A stretch of 58,900 bases of DNA, from NCBI GenBank assembly GCA_032718475.1, contig JAUCBJ010002206.1, positions 1 through 58,900 of the forward strand. The letters run 5' to 3'. Each line of letters starts with the position of its first letter. Within the stretch, counting starts at the first letter, position 1. Of this stretch, positions 10,330-22,109 are shown piece after piece. The notes beneath the pieces are model-generated. The model was not told the DNA's origin, did not search any database, and worked only from the letters and a program-made list of their open reading frames with translations. Origin of the DNA: Nemertoderma westbladi (lineage: Eukaryota; Xenacoelomorpha; Nemertodermatida; Nemertodermatidae). The translations under genes were made by a program, and so were the position numbers.

Positions 10330-10499
10330 TCACAAGCCTATTCACCATTCCAAACATTAGATTAATTAATTAACTAACTTAACAAAACGTCACATGATTG
10401 AGTGTTCTCTCAAACAAAAGGACTGAAGCTGTTTTACTTTTCAAATATCTACATACTACGTACAACATAAGGCTTTGGTTGTATAAAGTAGATAAATAC

Positions 10500-10935
10500 C
10501 TGCCAAGTATCATTTCCAAAGGATTACAAATAGTAAAAATATGCAAGAAGGTTAAACATTAGAACTGCAGGTGGTTATCATCCTCGTAAACACAACCTAT
10601 AGTTTATTTAGTTTAGTAGGTACTGTACAGTACTTTTAGATCGCTGCCAAGAATAAACTCTATAAAGAATTTAAATGGGAGAAGGATTTCACTTTCAGAC
10701 AATTCGTCCCCTAGTGGCGAACTGGAGAACTGCAGATTGGTCAACGTCCTTCCCAAAGACGCAGCTTATGATGTAGTACAGCACAAACACGCAGCCTATG
10801 GTGTTGTAGACCTCTGCCAAGTATCAGCCTAAAAGTATTATAAACAACGAAATGGTATAAGGTTTTCACTTTCAGATATTTCGCCCCCTAGCGGCCGAAT
10901 GGAGAACTGCAGGTAGTTGGGCGTCCTCCACAGTT
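10500..10935 (+). repeat. Diverged direct repeats sharing CTGCCAAG and a CCCCTAG box
   Basis: CTGCCAAG recurs near 10500, 10636 and 10812. The stretch from CACTTTCAGA to GAGAACTGCAG occurs at ~10688-10735 and ~10868-10912. This looks like an old tandem duplication of about 180-190 bp or the 5' region of the adjacent LINE copy. No coding frame. Confidence 0.4.
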
Positions 10936-11843
10936 TTTCTCAATCCTGGCTGGTGTACTGCAAGGTGACAAATTAGCACCATTACTATTTGTAATTGTAC
11001 TGGTTTACGCAATGAGGACAGCCACAAAGGGTGAAGATCTGGGATTCACACTTCAACAATGCAGAAGTAGTAGATATCTGGCAACTACAGTCACAGACAC
11101 CAACTTCGCGGATGACATCGCCCTGCTCTCTAATACGCTAGCAGATGCACAGCTTCTACTAAATAAAGTGGAGAGTACTGCTAAGGAGGTTGGATTGCAT
11201 ATAAATGCTACCAAGACCGAATTCATGACTTTTAATGTTGATGGAAACTTGACAAACATTCCATTGATAATAATCAACTAAGGAAGGTTGACGACTTCCA
11301 GTACCTAGGATCATGGATAGAGAGTAGCAAAAAGGACAGAAGTTAGGAAAGCAAAGGCTTGGGTAGCTCTATCAAAAATGGATACCATCTGGAAATCAGA
11401 TCTCTCCATGCACCTGAAGACTAAGTTCTTTCGAGCCACAGTGGAAAGTGTATTTTTATACGGGTTGAGTGAGACCTGGAATTGATGGTTGCTACACAAG
11501 ACTACTAAGGGCAGCCCTAAACATCAGCTTGAGACAATACATGACAAATGCCGAGCTTTATGGTACAATACCACCTGTATCAACCACCCTCCGTGAATGC
11601 AGAGATTACGATTCAGTGAGCACTGCTGGAGAAGTAAAGACGAGGTCATACCAGATCTACTTTTCTGGCAACCAACTCATGGAAAGCGTAGTTGTGAACA
11701 ACCAGCCATAACATATATAGATCAACTTGAAAGGGATAACTGAACTTGGGAGAAACGAAATTGCGACAACTATGGAGAATCAGGAAGCCTGGAAGGATCT
11801 CATTTCCATTGTCCGAGTTCGCTCGCCTTAGTAGTAGTAGTAG
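10936..11843 (+). mobile_element. RTE-like LINE (copy B), 5'-truncated with (TAG)n tail
   Basis: Starts inside the reverse transcriptase (ILAGVLQGDKLAPLLF, motif B) and continues with NFADDIALLS (motif C) to about 11280, then several frameshifts through the QYLGSWIESS thumb region. It ends with the C-terminal pattern NQEAWKDLISIVRVRS, stop codons and a TAG-repeat tail at ~11828-11843. It is a diverged relative of copy A at 1-2830 and shares its tail type. Dead. Confidence 0.8.
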
Positions 11844-12023
11844 TACCTATCTGCATGTTGATAATTGAATAGAGTGCAATTTTCTCCCACAAAAGTTTGT
11901 CTGTTGGAGCGCATCTGAATCTATCTAAAATCCGTCTGAAAGTGTTTGAATTTTCTGTTGGATGTTGTTGGAAGCTATCTGAAGTTGTTTGAAGCTATAT
12001 ATATAATAACTAATATAATATTA

Positions 12024-12706
12024 ATGGCTGAAAGTAGTACAAATGTTTCCGGTGGGCGGTCGTATAAAAATCCACCTCTGTTAGGTGATGGTTCGGATTA
12101 TGTTACATGGCAATGGGAATTAAAGATTTGGCAACTTGTTACTGATATAGAAAAGAGACGACAAGCCACAGCTATGTTGCTGTGTTTACCAAGGAAAGCT
12201 AAGGATAAAGCTTTAGAGGTACCCATTGAACAACTAAATGCAGATGACGGAGTTAAAATGTTACTTAGAAAACTCGATGAAGTTTATCTGAAGGATAAAA
12301 TCGACTGCGCTTACGGAGCCTATTCATTGTTTAAATATTTAAATATTTAAAGAAGAAAGATGTAGAGACTATTTCCGACTTTATCAATGAGTTTGAGAAA
12401 CGGTATAACAAAGCCAAAGAATATGACATGAGTATCGGGGATGGAGTTTTAGCTTTTGAGCTTTTAGATAAGGCGAATTTGTCAGATTCAGAGAGAAAAA
12501 TGGCTCTAACGCAAAGTAGTAAAGGATTTAAAATACCAATAAATTAAGACAGCATTAAAACGTATCTTTGGGGAATCAAAGGTGATGTTTACAGGTGCTG
12601 ATAGTGGGCGTACAACTGCGGTGCATGTCAAGCAAGAGACTGAGGATACATTCCTTTGTGAGGATAATCATTATTTATATGAATGAGGAAGGTTATTTGG
12701 AGGACT
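12024..12706 (+). pseudogene. LTR-retrotransposon Gag-like gene, two frameshifts
   Basis: Begins at ATG 12024 with MAESSTNV, followed by PPLLGDGSDYVTWQWELKIW and a region matching the Gag pattern common in invertebrate LTR elements (W...L..W...T..EK+.QA..L.L...AK..AL). A frameshift near 12345 leads to VETISDFINEFEKRYNKAK and DGVLAFELLDKANLS; another near 12542 leads to IKTALKRIFGESKVMF. No CCHC knuckle is seen before a minisatellite takes over. Gag forms the particle. Copia-like assignment is tentative. Confidence 0.65.
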
Positions 12707-12719
12707 GTGATGATGAACA

Positions 12720-13858
12720 ATCTGTTCAAATCTATTCCGGCACGTATTATGAAATTAGTTACATATAAAAGTACCGAACTGTCCAAATCTATTCCGGCAC
12801 GTATTATGAAATGAGTTACATATAAAAGTACCGAACTGTGCAAATCTATTCCCGCACGTATTATGAAATGAGTTACATATAAAAGTAACAAACTGTCCAA
12901 ATCTATTCTGGCACGTATTATATAGGAATTAAGTTGCATTTATAAGTACCGAACTGTACAAATCTATTACAGACATATTATGAAATGAGTTACAAATAAA
13001 AGTACCGAACTGTCCAAATCTATTTCGGCACATATTATGAAATGAGTTGCATATATAAGTACCGAACTGTCCAAATCTATTCCGCACGTATTATGAAATG
13101 AGTTACATATAAAAGTACCGAACTGTCCAAATCTATTCCGGCACGTATTATGAAATGAGTTGCATATAAAAGTACCGAACTGTCCAAATCTATTCCAACA
13201 CGTATTATGAAATGAGTTACATATAAAAGTACCGAACTGTCCAAATCTATTCTGGCACGCCGTATTATGAAATGAGTTGCATATATAAGTACCGAACTGT
13301 CCAAATCTATTCCGGCACGTATTATGAAATGAGTTAGATATAAAAGTACTGAACTGTCCAAATCTATTCCGCACGTATTATGAAATGAGTTACATATAAA
13401 AGTACCAAACTGTCCAAATCTATTCCAGCACGAATTATGAAATGAGTTGCATATATAAGTACCGAACTGTCCAAATCTATTCCGGCACGTATTATGAAAT
13501 GAGTTACATATAAAAGTACCGAACTGTCCAAATATATTCCGCATGTATTATGAAATGAGTTACATATAAAAGTACCGAACTGTCCAAATCTATTCTGGCA
13601 CGTATTATGAAATGAGTTAGATATAAAAGTACTGAACTGTCCAAATCTATTCCGTACATATTATGAAATGAGTACATATAAAAGTACCGAACTGTCCAAA
13701 TCTATTCCGGCACGTATTATGAAATGAGTTGCATATATAAGTACCGAACTGTACAAATCTATTCTGGCACGTATTATGAAATGAGTTACATATAAAAGTA
13801 CCGAACTGTCCAAATCTATTCTGGCACGTATTATGAAATGAGTTACATATAAAAGTAC
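12720..13858 (+). repeat. 57-bp minisatellite, about 20 units
   Basis: The unit runs from CTGTCCAAATCTATTCCGGC through CACGTATTATGAAATGAG to TACATATAAAAGTACCGAA. Spacing of successive CTGTCC starts is 57 bp, with occasional 1-3 bp indels and substitutions. It lies exactly between the decayed Gag and the truncated end of a piggyBac gene. Stops occur in every unit on the plus strand, so the open minus-strand frames across it are by-products. Confidence 0.95.
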
Positions 13859-13859
13859 C

Positions 13860-15040
13860 GTACAGTTCCAAGGGAATATATTCCATTGTCGTATAGCGTT
13901 TGAACCAGGTTAACAGAAGTAAAAAAGTTGTCGAAGTAAACTCTAGTGAATGAATTTCGAATATTTTCTGTTAATTTTAAGACCACTCCTCCTAACAAAT
14001 AATCAGGAAGCAATTTTTTACCTAAGTAAAGATGGACTTCATATGTGTACCCAGACCTGCTGCCAGAACGTAGCCAACACTTGAACCCCCATTTAATGGG
14101 TTTGTTCTTTATGTATTGTTTCATCGCCGAGTGGCCCTTGAATTTAACCATATGTTCATCTACTGACTGTGAAGAACATCCAGACAAGGCACAGGCGAAT
14201 GCGTCGTTTACATGGTCCAGGATGGGTCGGATCTTATATCCCGTTCCACCATTTTACCATCTTCATCCAATTCACACATGAGGTTATCAGCAAATTGCAA
14301 ATTTGCAAGTATTTCCTCAAATCTGGGGCGTGTCATTGTTTTATTAATTCCACTATTGCCAATAAACTCATCTGTGGACCAGTAATCCCTGAGTGATGGT
14401 AACTTATTTATTGACATTATATAATTTACTCCAATAAATGTGCGCATTTCATCAGCACTGATCTCAAAAACTCGACCTGATTGTTCGGCATATTTCCTGC
14501 TTTCACAGACCAACAACTCAATAAGTTTATCCAACTTAGCAGATTAGAAAATACCTCCACGGGAGTACAATTGTCCTCAAAATCCAGAAGCACATCGTCA
14601 TCTTCACCATATAAGCATGTTTGACTTTTAGAGGGATTCTTTTTTTTCTTCCAGACCCACTTCCGTTCCGGTTTACGTTTATCCTTTAAACATTCCGAGC
14701 TACAGGTAGAAACATCCAGTTGTACGACTACCGGTACATCAGGATCAGGAACAACGACATGAATGTTCGCCTCAGGAACTATACCTATGGGATTTACCGG
14801 TACCAGTACTTCGACTTCATTAGGACTAATGTTATAAATCTCATCATTTACCCCTACCGGTAGGCCTAGATTTATTCCAGGATCATTCTCCACTACAAAC
14901 TCAGTGTCTGAGTCATTCATCAAGTTATCAATAAAGCTTTCGGTGTCACTTTCAACTTGGTCCAATAAAGCAAAAGCATCGTCATAATCACTGAGACAAA
15001 AAAAATATTTCTTCCTAGCGCTTTTTGCAGGTTTATCCAT
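13860..15040 (-). pseudogene. piggyBac transposase (copy A), frameshifted and C-truncated
   Basis: ATG at 15040 (MDKPAKSARKKYFF) starts an acidic N-terminal region, then DEMRTFIGVNYIMSINKLPS and YWSTDEF, then SVDEHMVKFKGH (first catalytic Asp in the DE motif) and RVYFDNFFTSVNLVQ (second catalytic Asp). It breaks off at NGIYSLGTVR where the minisatellite begins. Frameshifts near 14530 and 14205 separate three frames. The third catalytic region and the C-terminal zinc finger are missing. The DDE transposase moves DNA at TTAA sites. Inactive. Confidence 0.85.
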
Positions 15041-15046
15041 TGCTGC

Positions 15047-15456
15047 AAAGGGTACTGCAGTACCCTACCAAAACAACGCAGTGACAACCAATATAATTAG
15101 CGGTATATGCCTACTGGCTACCGGTACTGGGATATGCTTATTTATGACAGCAGGTGTATCTACCTACCGTACATACATGATGACAGACGATAAGGGCCAC
15201 AAAGGGTACTGCAGTACCGGTACAAAACAATGCAGTGACAACCAATATAATTAGCAGTATAGGCCTACTGGCTACTGGTACTGGGATATGCTTATTTATG
15301 ACAGCAAGTGTATCTACCTAACACTGTACCGTACATACATGATGACAGACTATAGGGGCCGCAAAGGGTACTGCAGTACCGGTACAAAACAACGCAGTGA
15401 CAACCAATATAATTAGCGGTATAGGGCTACTGGTACTGGGATATGCTTATATGCTT
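15047..15456 (+). repeat. ~160-bp tandem repeat, 2.6 copies, with CCGGTAC boxes
   Basis: Three successive copies begin AAAGGGTACTGCAGTACC at about 15047, 15202 and 15363. The third is truncated and all are about 90% alike. Each carries the TACCGGTA-type palindrome that recurs through this window. The array abuts the piggyBac start codon and may belong to that element's 5' end. Confidence 0.8.
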
Positions 15457-16740
15457 AATTATATATAAAATATTTAATATGTTAATATAAAGAGGATGCG
15501 GTGGAACAGTACTTGATGTAAAAGATAGTGTAATGCGTAGGTAAACGTCACATTTATAAATCTGTGCAGCATGTACTACGTACAGATTGTTTAGGCCCTA
15601 AAGTCGCCTAAGTACAGTAAAAATACGGTCGTTTACTATATTTTGCGTTTAAGCAAAGATTGTTTTAACCTGCGTTTGGTATTTTCGAAGTATATTAATC
15701 ACAATTAAATTTGTAAGGAGATAACGATTACATTCCTGGGCGGCCATCTTTTGTGAACTAGTTTAAGTTCTTTAAACATATTATATAAAAATTCGTAGGG
15801 GATATTTAATTTATTTTATGTTGTTTTGCTCCTCAATGAGTGTAAAGAATGCTTCATTTTACATACTTATATTTTTCATTTATTTGGTGCCAATACTAAT
15901 TAAATGTGGGAATCGATTTTGGAAATCTTTACGGATATAATACGTAGGTTGTCACATTTAGTAACTATGGTGCGGCTTGTACTACGCACAGGTTGTAGGC
16001 CCTATTGTGTATTTTTGTACAGTAGAAATACGCTCATTTACTATAGCCCCCACGAACGTGTTGGGTATAACCAGCCAGCATAAGTATAATTTCTTTAGTT
16101 TAGGATTACACGTTATAGAACTGATAACGAAATAATACATACTGTATAGGTGTTTGGGTCTCTTTCCCTGGGGTGTCATTAATAAAGGTGCACGTTTGTT
16201 TAATGTTGTTTATTTGCTACTATTGTTTTGAATGGATCTGTTTAGGCAATTTGCTGTCACGTATATGTAATATAAAGAAGGATAGGCCCTAAAAACTACA
16301 AACTACGCGTAGTTACAAGGGAGGGGACCATTGGGCAGCACCCCACCCCGGGGTCCTGTACCGGTCCGGTACCTAGACCAGTACTACATGACCACTGTGG
16401 TGTAGTTGGTTACGGTTACGGGTTTTTTGTTACTTACCTAGGCCTATTTTTGTATTTTTTTATTGTAACATGTAAGTAAATATAAGCAACTGTATGTAGT
16501 CAGTGTGGTTTCCGTCTGTTTTGTTTGATTTATATCCTGAAGATGGCCCTAGTGGCAGAAATTAATTGATAATAAAGAACCTGTTTGTTTTCTCATTTAG
16601 TCACCAGGGCTGTAATAACTCCAAAAAGAAAACCTATATTTCCTATATTACAATGAATGCCCTAAAATCGGCGGACTGAATGTTTTCAACATACTTTATG
16701 AACGCCCCCATAACTAATAAACTATGTTTTATCATTTTAG
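15457..16740. other. Spacer with an old direct duplication
   Basis: No gene seen. Segments around 15535-15660 and 15940-16060 are related (GTACTACG.ACAG.TTGT, TAGGCCCTA, TACAGTA.AAATACG), offset about 400 bp. A CCGGTCCGG palindrome is at ~16357-16375. Confidence 0.4.
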
Positions 16741-16952
16741 ATGGAGAAGTACGGTATTGTACATGGTCGATTCGCTCGGCGGGCGACACTTGCTGACGTC
16801 ATAGACAACTCGCTGGTCATGGAGGGCCACCATATCGCGGCAATGATTATGAGTGTAACCTGTGCAGCAAAGAAAAATAAACCGGCACTAATTTCTCAGT
16901 CGCCAGCGAAGAAGGCCAGGGCGTCTTCGTACCATACTCTGGCCTTCCTACT
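16741..16952 (+). CDS. Exon-like ORF, unknown (exon A)
   Basis: Starts with ATG directly after an acceptor (CATTTTAG) and ends at donor GTAAGT at 16953, with only this frame open across the exon. The peptide begins MEKYGIVHGRFARRATLADV and contains a basic patch (KKNKPALISQSPAKKARA). GC content is much higher than in the flanks. It does not join in frame usefully to the next ORF: phase 2 into 17206 reaches a stop after eight codons. So either that short end is real or the neighbour belongs to another transcript. Confidence 0.4.
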
Positions 16953-17205
16953 GTAAGTAAAAATTATTACTATTACTGATACTAATGTTAATATTTTTTT
17001 CAATATTCGCAATATGTGACATTACTACCAAAAATAACATGAATTAAAAAACAATCATCAATTTAATTTATGTATATTAATACATTATATTACTAATTTG
17101 GTGTTGTTCAAACTAAATCCTATTAAAAATACAAATATGGTTACCTGCTAAAGTTAAATTTACACTAACTACATCATAATATTATATTTTAATAATTATT
17201 TTTAG

Positions 17206-17525
17206 CGATATGTGTTCTAATGACGTTTAGTATGCTATTCCCGACCCACGCTGATTTAGAGAGGTTCTTCGAGAACGGGATCGGCGTGGGTACATTCATC
17301 GCCATCCTTGAGCCGGGGTACCGTGGGGGGGAGACAACACATCTTCCCGCGGTAGTATCCCGGCTTAGTCCGATACATCTAAGGGACGCCCCCATTTACC
17401 CTGAGCGCCCCTCTCGGTTGAATGAAATAAGTAAATCTGCAGAACTGGCGGGTTTCTGCCTTGAAATCGCAAGACTGACTTTATCCGGGGTTTGTGTTGT
17501 TGTTAATATTATTTCGTATTTGTAA
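17206..17525 (+). CDS. Exon-like ORF, unknown (exon B)
   Basis: Follows acceptor TTTTTAG. The long frame (first ATG 17220) reads MTFSMLFPTHADLERFFENG and a Gly/Pro-rich middle (AILEPGYRGGETTHLPAV), and stops at 17523-17525. AATAAAG overlaps the stop region, consistent with a 3'-terminal exon. No family recognised. GC-rich against AT-rich flanks. Confidence 0.35.
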
Positions 17526-17719
17526 ATAAAGATTAATAATAATAAATATTGTAGTAGATAAGTTTGTCAATTTCTATTACATATATTTTTATAACCAAAT
17601 TAAGCAGAATTGCTTTTATTAAAAAAAAATAATGACTTTCCTAAACAATAAGCAATATACATAATCAAAATAAATAATGAATAATAATAAATCTCATTTA
17701 TAAATATTGTATTTTTTAG

Positions 17720-17932
17720 ATGATATTGAAGAAGGTGTGTGGGGGCAACTTGTGCCGAGGATTAAAAGGGGCGGCCTGCCCTTGCTACCGGCAGGGGTTG
17801 AAGAAGACATGGGTGATCGAAGGGGACATCCGCCTGCCAGCGATTTCGGATGCGGAGAATAAGAAGGTGGAGCCCCACCCATTTTCATCGCGGTATTTTA
17901 CCGCGATGTTTCTGAATAGACATCAACAAGGG
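17720..17932 (+). CDS. Exon-like ORF, unknown (exon C)
   Basis: 71 codons lie between an acceptor (TTTTTTAG) and a donor-like GTAGGC at 17933. The frame that spans the exon begins ILKKVCGGNLCRGLKG (four Cys within ~20 residues) and ends FTAMFLNRHQQG. A second frame over the first two thirds is also open, so the true frame is not certain. It may belong with 16741-17525. Confidence 0.3.
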
Positions 17933-18229
17933 GTAGGCATTTTAATATTCAAATTGATAATAAAATTTGCTAATTAAAAAATATAGAAAACCTTAACTAA
18001 TCATTTACATACAGTACTTACACTATTGAACTTTTTAATTAATTGATAGTAGCAATAATAAATTGAAGAACACCACGTTTGTAAGATATAAAAAATAGGC
18101 TACCAATTAAAGTCATACCAAAAACAATTATTCAACACCAAAATAATTAAATGCTTTTTGGTGAGAAATATTCAAAATTGGGGGATGTAAATTTGGGATG
18201 GGGGATGCGACGCGCTTTACAAGGAGCGT

Positions 18230-18675
18230 GCGCCGCGAGAGATTCGTACTTTCTACGCAGATTGTATGGATCAATCGGGATCATCGGACGAGGACGAGGA
18301 GGAAGACGACACATTTTACGTGCATGCGGGGGAGGAACAGCCATCGGTAACACTCCTCACACAGAACCAATTGAAAGGGTTTAGCGTGATTCCTATAAAG
18401 ATTACCGGAACCCGAGGGAGCAAGCGTATATACGCTATCTTAGACTCCGCGTCATCGCATAGTTATGTCGACGAACAAGTAGCCGACGTGGTTACGGACA
18501 TGAGTCAAGGTAAGACTGCTCAGTATACTGTAAGCAGCATGCATGGTAAGAGAGCGATCCCAGTGACGAGAGTAAAACTAACCTTAGATACTCTTCTTTC
18601 CAAAGCGGAACACAGCAAGGAGGAGCGCTCATTACTTCCGGTAAGAAATTTGACCTTTGCAGCTACGAAGTATTA
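18230..18675 (+). pseudogene. Retropepsin-like fragment of a BEL/Pao-like LTR retrotransposon
   Basis: The open frame (ATG 18266) has an acidic stretch (SSDEDEEEDDTFYVHAG), then a retropepsin pattern IPIKITG...RIYAILDSASSHSYVD, where D-S-A replaces the usual D-S/T-G catalytic triad. The frame stops at 18675. Pol domains do not follow; the next same-strand relative is the integrase piece at 22120. The protease would process Gag-Pol. Decayed. Confidence 0.5.
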
Positions 18676-18825
18676 ATCTATCAACCAATCAGAATCGTAA
18701 TGAAATAACTAATTAATGGACGCCCATAAATTAATTTCGGGATGTTAATTTCGGAAATGAATTTCAATAATATTTTTTTTTATAATAAAAATTGTTTTAA
18801 TATTTTTTTACAATGTATAATTCGC

Positions 18826-19256
18826 GGACACTGCGGGGTGACTACAAAACAAAGACCCAATTATAAAGACCTGCATAATCTTGTTACATGTGTTAACTTT
18901 CGTTAATTGTTTTGAATCCCCCTTCACGCCTCTGTAACTTGCTCCTTTACTAACCTGCTCCTTTAAATAGCAATGGTACATAACGCTCATTGTGACCTGT
19001 ACAAAACAAAGAGGTAAAGTCGTGTTACGTCCCAAAGAGCATTAGGTTCCAAAGAGCTTTAGGTGCCATTGCCAGAGAGCGTGAGGTCACATTGCCATTT
19101 AAAGGAGAAAGGAGCGGGTTAGTAAAGAAGCAGGTTACAGAGGCGTGTTGGGGAACCAAAACAATAAACGAAAGTTAACACATGTGTTTTGTATTTGTAC
19201 AGGTCTTTATTATTTGGGTCGTTGGTCTTTGTTTTGTAGTCACCCGACACTGCGGT
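18826..19256. mobile_element. Foldback / MITE-like inverted-repeat element
   Basis: The left arm (about 18826-18990) and the reverse complement of the right arm (about 19085-19256) share GTGACTACAAAACAAAGAC, GTGTTAACTTTCGTT and ACGCCTCTGTAAC in the same order, with indels. Arms are ~165 bp around a ~100-bp centre. No coding capacity. A non-autonomous DNA transposon is the likely origin; clear target duplications were not identified. Confidence 0.75.
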
Positions 19257-20344
19257 GTTGCGTGGGGGCCACCAATCCACCCACCCACACTCAACTCCCA
19301 ACTTCCTGGACACTAGGATACTGAGTGAAAGCGTCTGAAACTACTACAGGAACTCCATGAAAGACTATGGGCTAGCGACTAGGGACTGGCGCCCTTGAAC
19401 ATGTAAACTGTAGTACCTACTGTAACCCCTACCTTAAAGTGACCTGTGGGACCAGCCCATTATTAGTGAGGTCGGCATTTCCCTTTATCCTGCCGCTCTC
19501 TTTGTATTACAATAGCATACAGCTAACCAATGGCAATGGTCTACCCCCAGTGCGGGAAAGACAAGCTGGCTACCATTGAAATGAATAGGGGAAGGATAAT
19601 ATGGTATGTTCGTGTTCCCATCCTAATGTCTGTTGTCTTGGCTCAGCTAAGCTTAAACAGAGCCACAGCCTACAATAGAGCTTTACCTAAATACACTTCC
19701 AGTGAGCCAAGCAGTAGTGGCTGTGGCGGGTTAGCTCCAAAATGCTCATGTAGGATTTCTTCGAAAAAGGACCAATTGGTTGAGTTACGAGTTACAGTGA
19801 AAAAGTATTCATGATTAGATTTTGCTTTGAACAGGAGAAACAGATGGAATATATAGGTCATCTAATTAATTGTTTAAAGATTAGCAAACAATACAGTGTA
19901 ATTGAATTGATGAAATCCATAAATAAAACGTGGATACAAAATGTAAAATCGGGATGCAAAATATAAATTTCTGAGCTAAGAAAGGGAAATTGGATACTGT
20001 ACAAATTGACTGGATACAAGCGGACCGTTTACCTTACAAAATGAAAAATCAACGTGCGAAATATAAAACAGTAGTGTCCTACTCGAACTGAACGGAACTG
20101 TCCGGGGGGGGGGGGGGGGGGGGGGGGGCTGGGAAGGGAATGTCCGGAAATCGAAGCCCTTTTCTATCTGCCAACATCGTGGGCTTTACTTACACTCAGC
20201 CTCTATCAGTCTATTCACTGGCTGTGATTGACAAGCCAACTTGCCTCAGAAGTTCCTTTCATGAATGCCGCAATTTATATTTGGCCATTTTGGTCGTTAT
20301 GGCCGCCAAAATGACCAAGTTAATGTTTATTGGGATTGGGACTG
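19257..20344. other. Spacer, no convincing gene
   Basis: Several 60-95-codon frames exist near 19530-19860 on both strands with no recognisable motif. G25 at 20104-20128. Confidence 0.4.
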
Positions 20345-22092
20345 TATATGATTTTATTTAAGGGTAGTATTTTTATAAAAATATTATGACGAATTAGAAT
20401 AATTGGAATTAATGATATTATCTGATACGTTGGATCAACTATAAAAATTATCTGAAACTCGGTATCGGTTCATGCTGAAAAAATATTAATTATATAAGCT
20501 AAGCCCTCTTTTCAGCCTTTCCCATGCTGCATGAAGGTCTCTGAACAGTTCTAACAGCTATTTCCAACATTTATCATGGTGCACGAAGCCCCTGGAACAA
20601 TTTCAACTTTTCTTTTCAGCATTTATCATGCTGCATGAAGGATTCTGAACAGTTTTATGAGCTCTTTTCAGTATTTCTCATGCTGCACGAGGGCTTTTAA
20701 CAGTTTCAACAGCTATTTTCAGCATTTCTCTTGCTGCATGAAGGCCTCTGAACAGATTCGACAGCTATTTTCGGCATTCTCAAAGTGCACGAAGTCCTCT
20801 GAACAACTTCAAATGTTATTTTCAGCATTTATCATGCTGCCTTGAGGACTCTGAACAGTTTTATCAGCTCTTTTCAGTATTTCTCATGCTGCATGAAGGC
20901 CTTTTAGCAGTTTCAACAGCCCTTTTCAGCATTTATCATGCTGCATGAAGGCTTCTGAACAGTTTCAACAGCTATTTTCGGCATTCTCATATTGCGCAAA
21001 GCCCTCTGAGTCTGAACAACTTCAAATGTTATTTTCAGCATTTATCATGCTGCATGAAGGACTATGAACAGTTTTATCAGCTCTTTTCAGTATTTTTCAT
21101 GCTGCATGAAGGCCTTTTAGCAGTTTCAACAGCCATTATTATCATTATAGATCATCATTATATGATTTTATTTAAGGGTAGTATTTTTATAAAAATATTA
21201 TGATGAATTAGAATAATTGGAATTAATGATATTATCTGATACGTTGGATCAACTATAAAAATTATCTGAAACTCGGTATCGGTTCATACTGAAAAAATAT
21301 TAATTATATAAGCTAAGCCCTCTTTTCAGCCTTTCTCATGCTGCATGAAGGTCTCTGAACAGTTCTAACAGCTATTTCCAACATTTATCATGGTGCACGA
21401 AGCCCCTGGAACAATTTCAACTTTTCTTTTCAGCATTTATCATGCTGCATGAAGGATTCTGAACAGTTTTATGAGCTCTTTTCAGTATTTCTCATGCTGC
21501 ACGAGGGCTTTTAACAGTTTCAACAGCTATTTTCAGCATTTCTCTTGCTGCACGAAGGCCTCTGAACAGATTCGACAGCTATTTTCGGCATTCTCAAAGT
21601 GCACGAAGTCCTCTGAACAACTTCAAATGTTATTTTCAGCATTTATCATGCTGCCTTGAGGACTCTGAACAGTTTTATCAGCTCTTTTCAGTATTTCTCA
21701 TGCTGCATGAAGGCCTTTTAGCAGTTTCAACAGCCCTTTTCAGCATTTATCATGCTGCATGAAGGCTTCTGAACAGTTTCAACAGCTATTTTCGGCATTC
21801 TCATATTGCGCAAAGCCCTCTGAGTCTGAACAACTTCAAATGTTATTTTCAGCATTTATCATGCTGCATGAAGGACTATGAACAGTTTTATCAGCTCTTT
21901 TCAGTATTTTTCATGCTGCATGAAGGCCTTTTAGCAGTTTCAACAGCCCTTTTCAGCATTTATCATGCTGCATGAAGGCCTCTGAACAGTTTCAACAGCT
22001 ATTTTCGGCATTCTCATATTGCGCAAAGCCCTCTGAGTCTGAACAACTTCAAATGTTATTTTCAGCATTTATCATGCTGCATGAAGTACTAT
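20345..22092 (+). repeat. Higher-order repeat: 814-bp unit built of ~50-bp CAGCATTTATCATGCTGCATG monomers
   Basis: The block starting TATATGATTTTATTTAAGGG at 20345 recurs at 21159, exactly 814 bp later, with very few differences. Within each block, monomers of about 50 bp (CAGC.TTTTCAGCATTT.TC, ATGCTGCATGAAGG, TCTGAACAGTTTCAA) repeat and vary. The second block extends to ~22092 with extra monomers. The small plus-strand frames in it are by-products. Confidence 0.9.
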
Positions 22093-22109
22093 GAACATAT
22101 GAACCGGTA

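Noticed and set aside
12628-13886. Minus-strand frames of RNRFGQFGTFICNSFHNTC type over the 57-bp minisatellite
   Set aside because: Frame-drifting repeat translation with no independent support.
14426-14440. Second hammerhead candidates at other CTGATGA sites (e.g. ~1740, ~14445 minus, ~35195 minus)
   Set aside because: None is followed by a stem II and GAAA; most are simply codons for Ala-Asp-Asp or similar.
19530-19861. 95- and 63-codon ORFs on opposite strands
   Set aside because: No motif, no splice signals and no compositional contrast.
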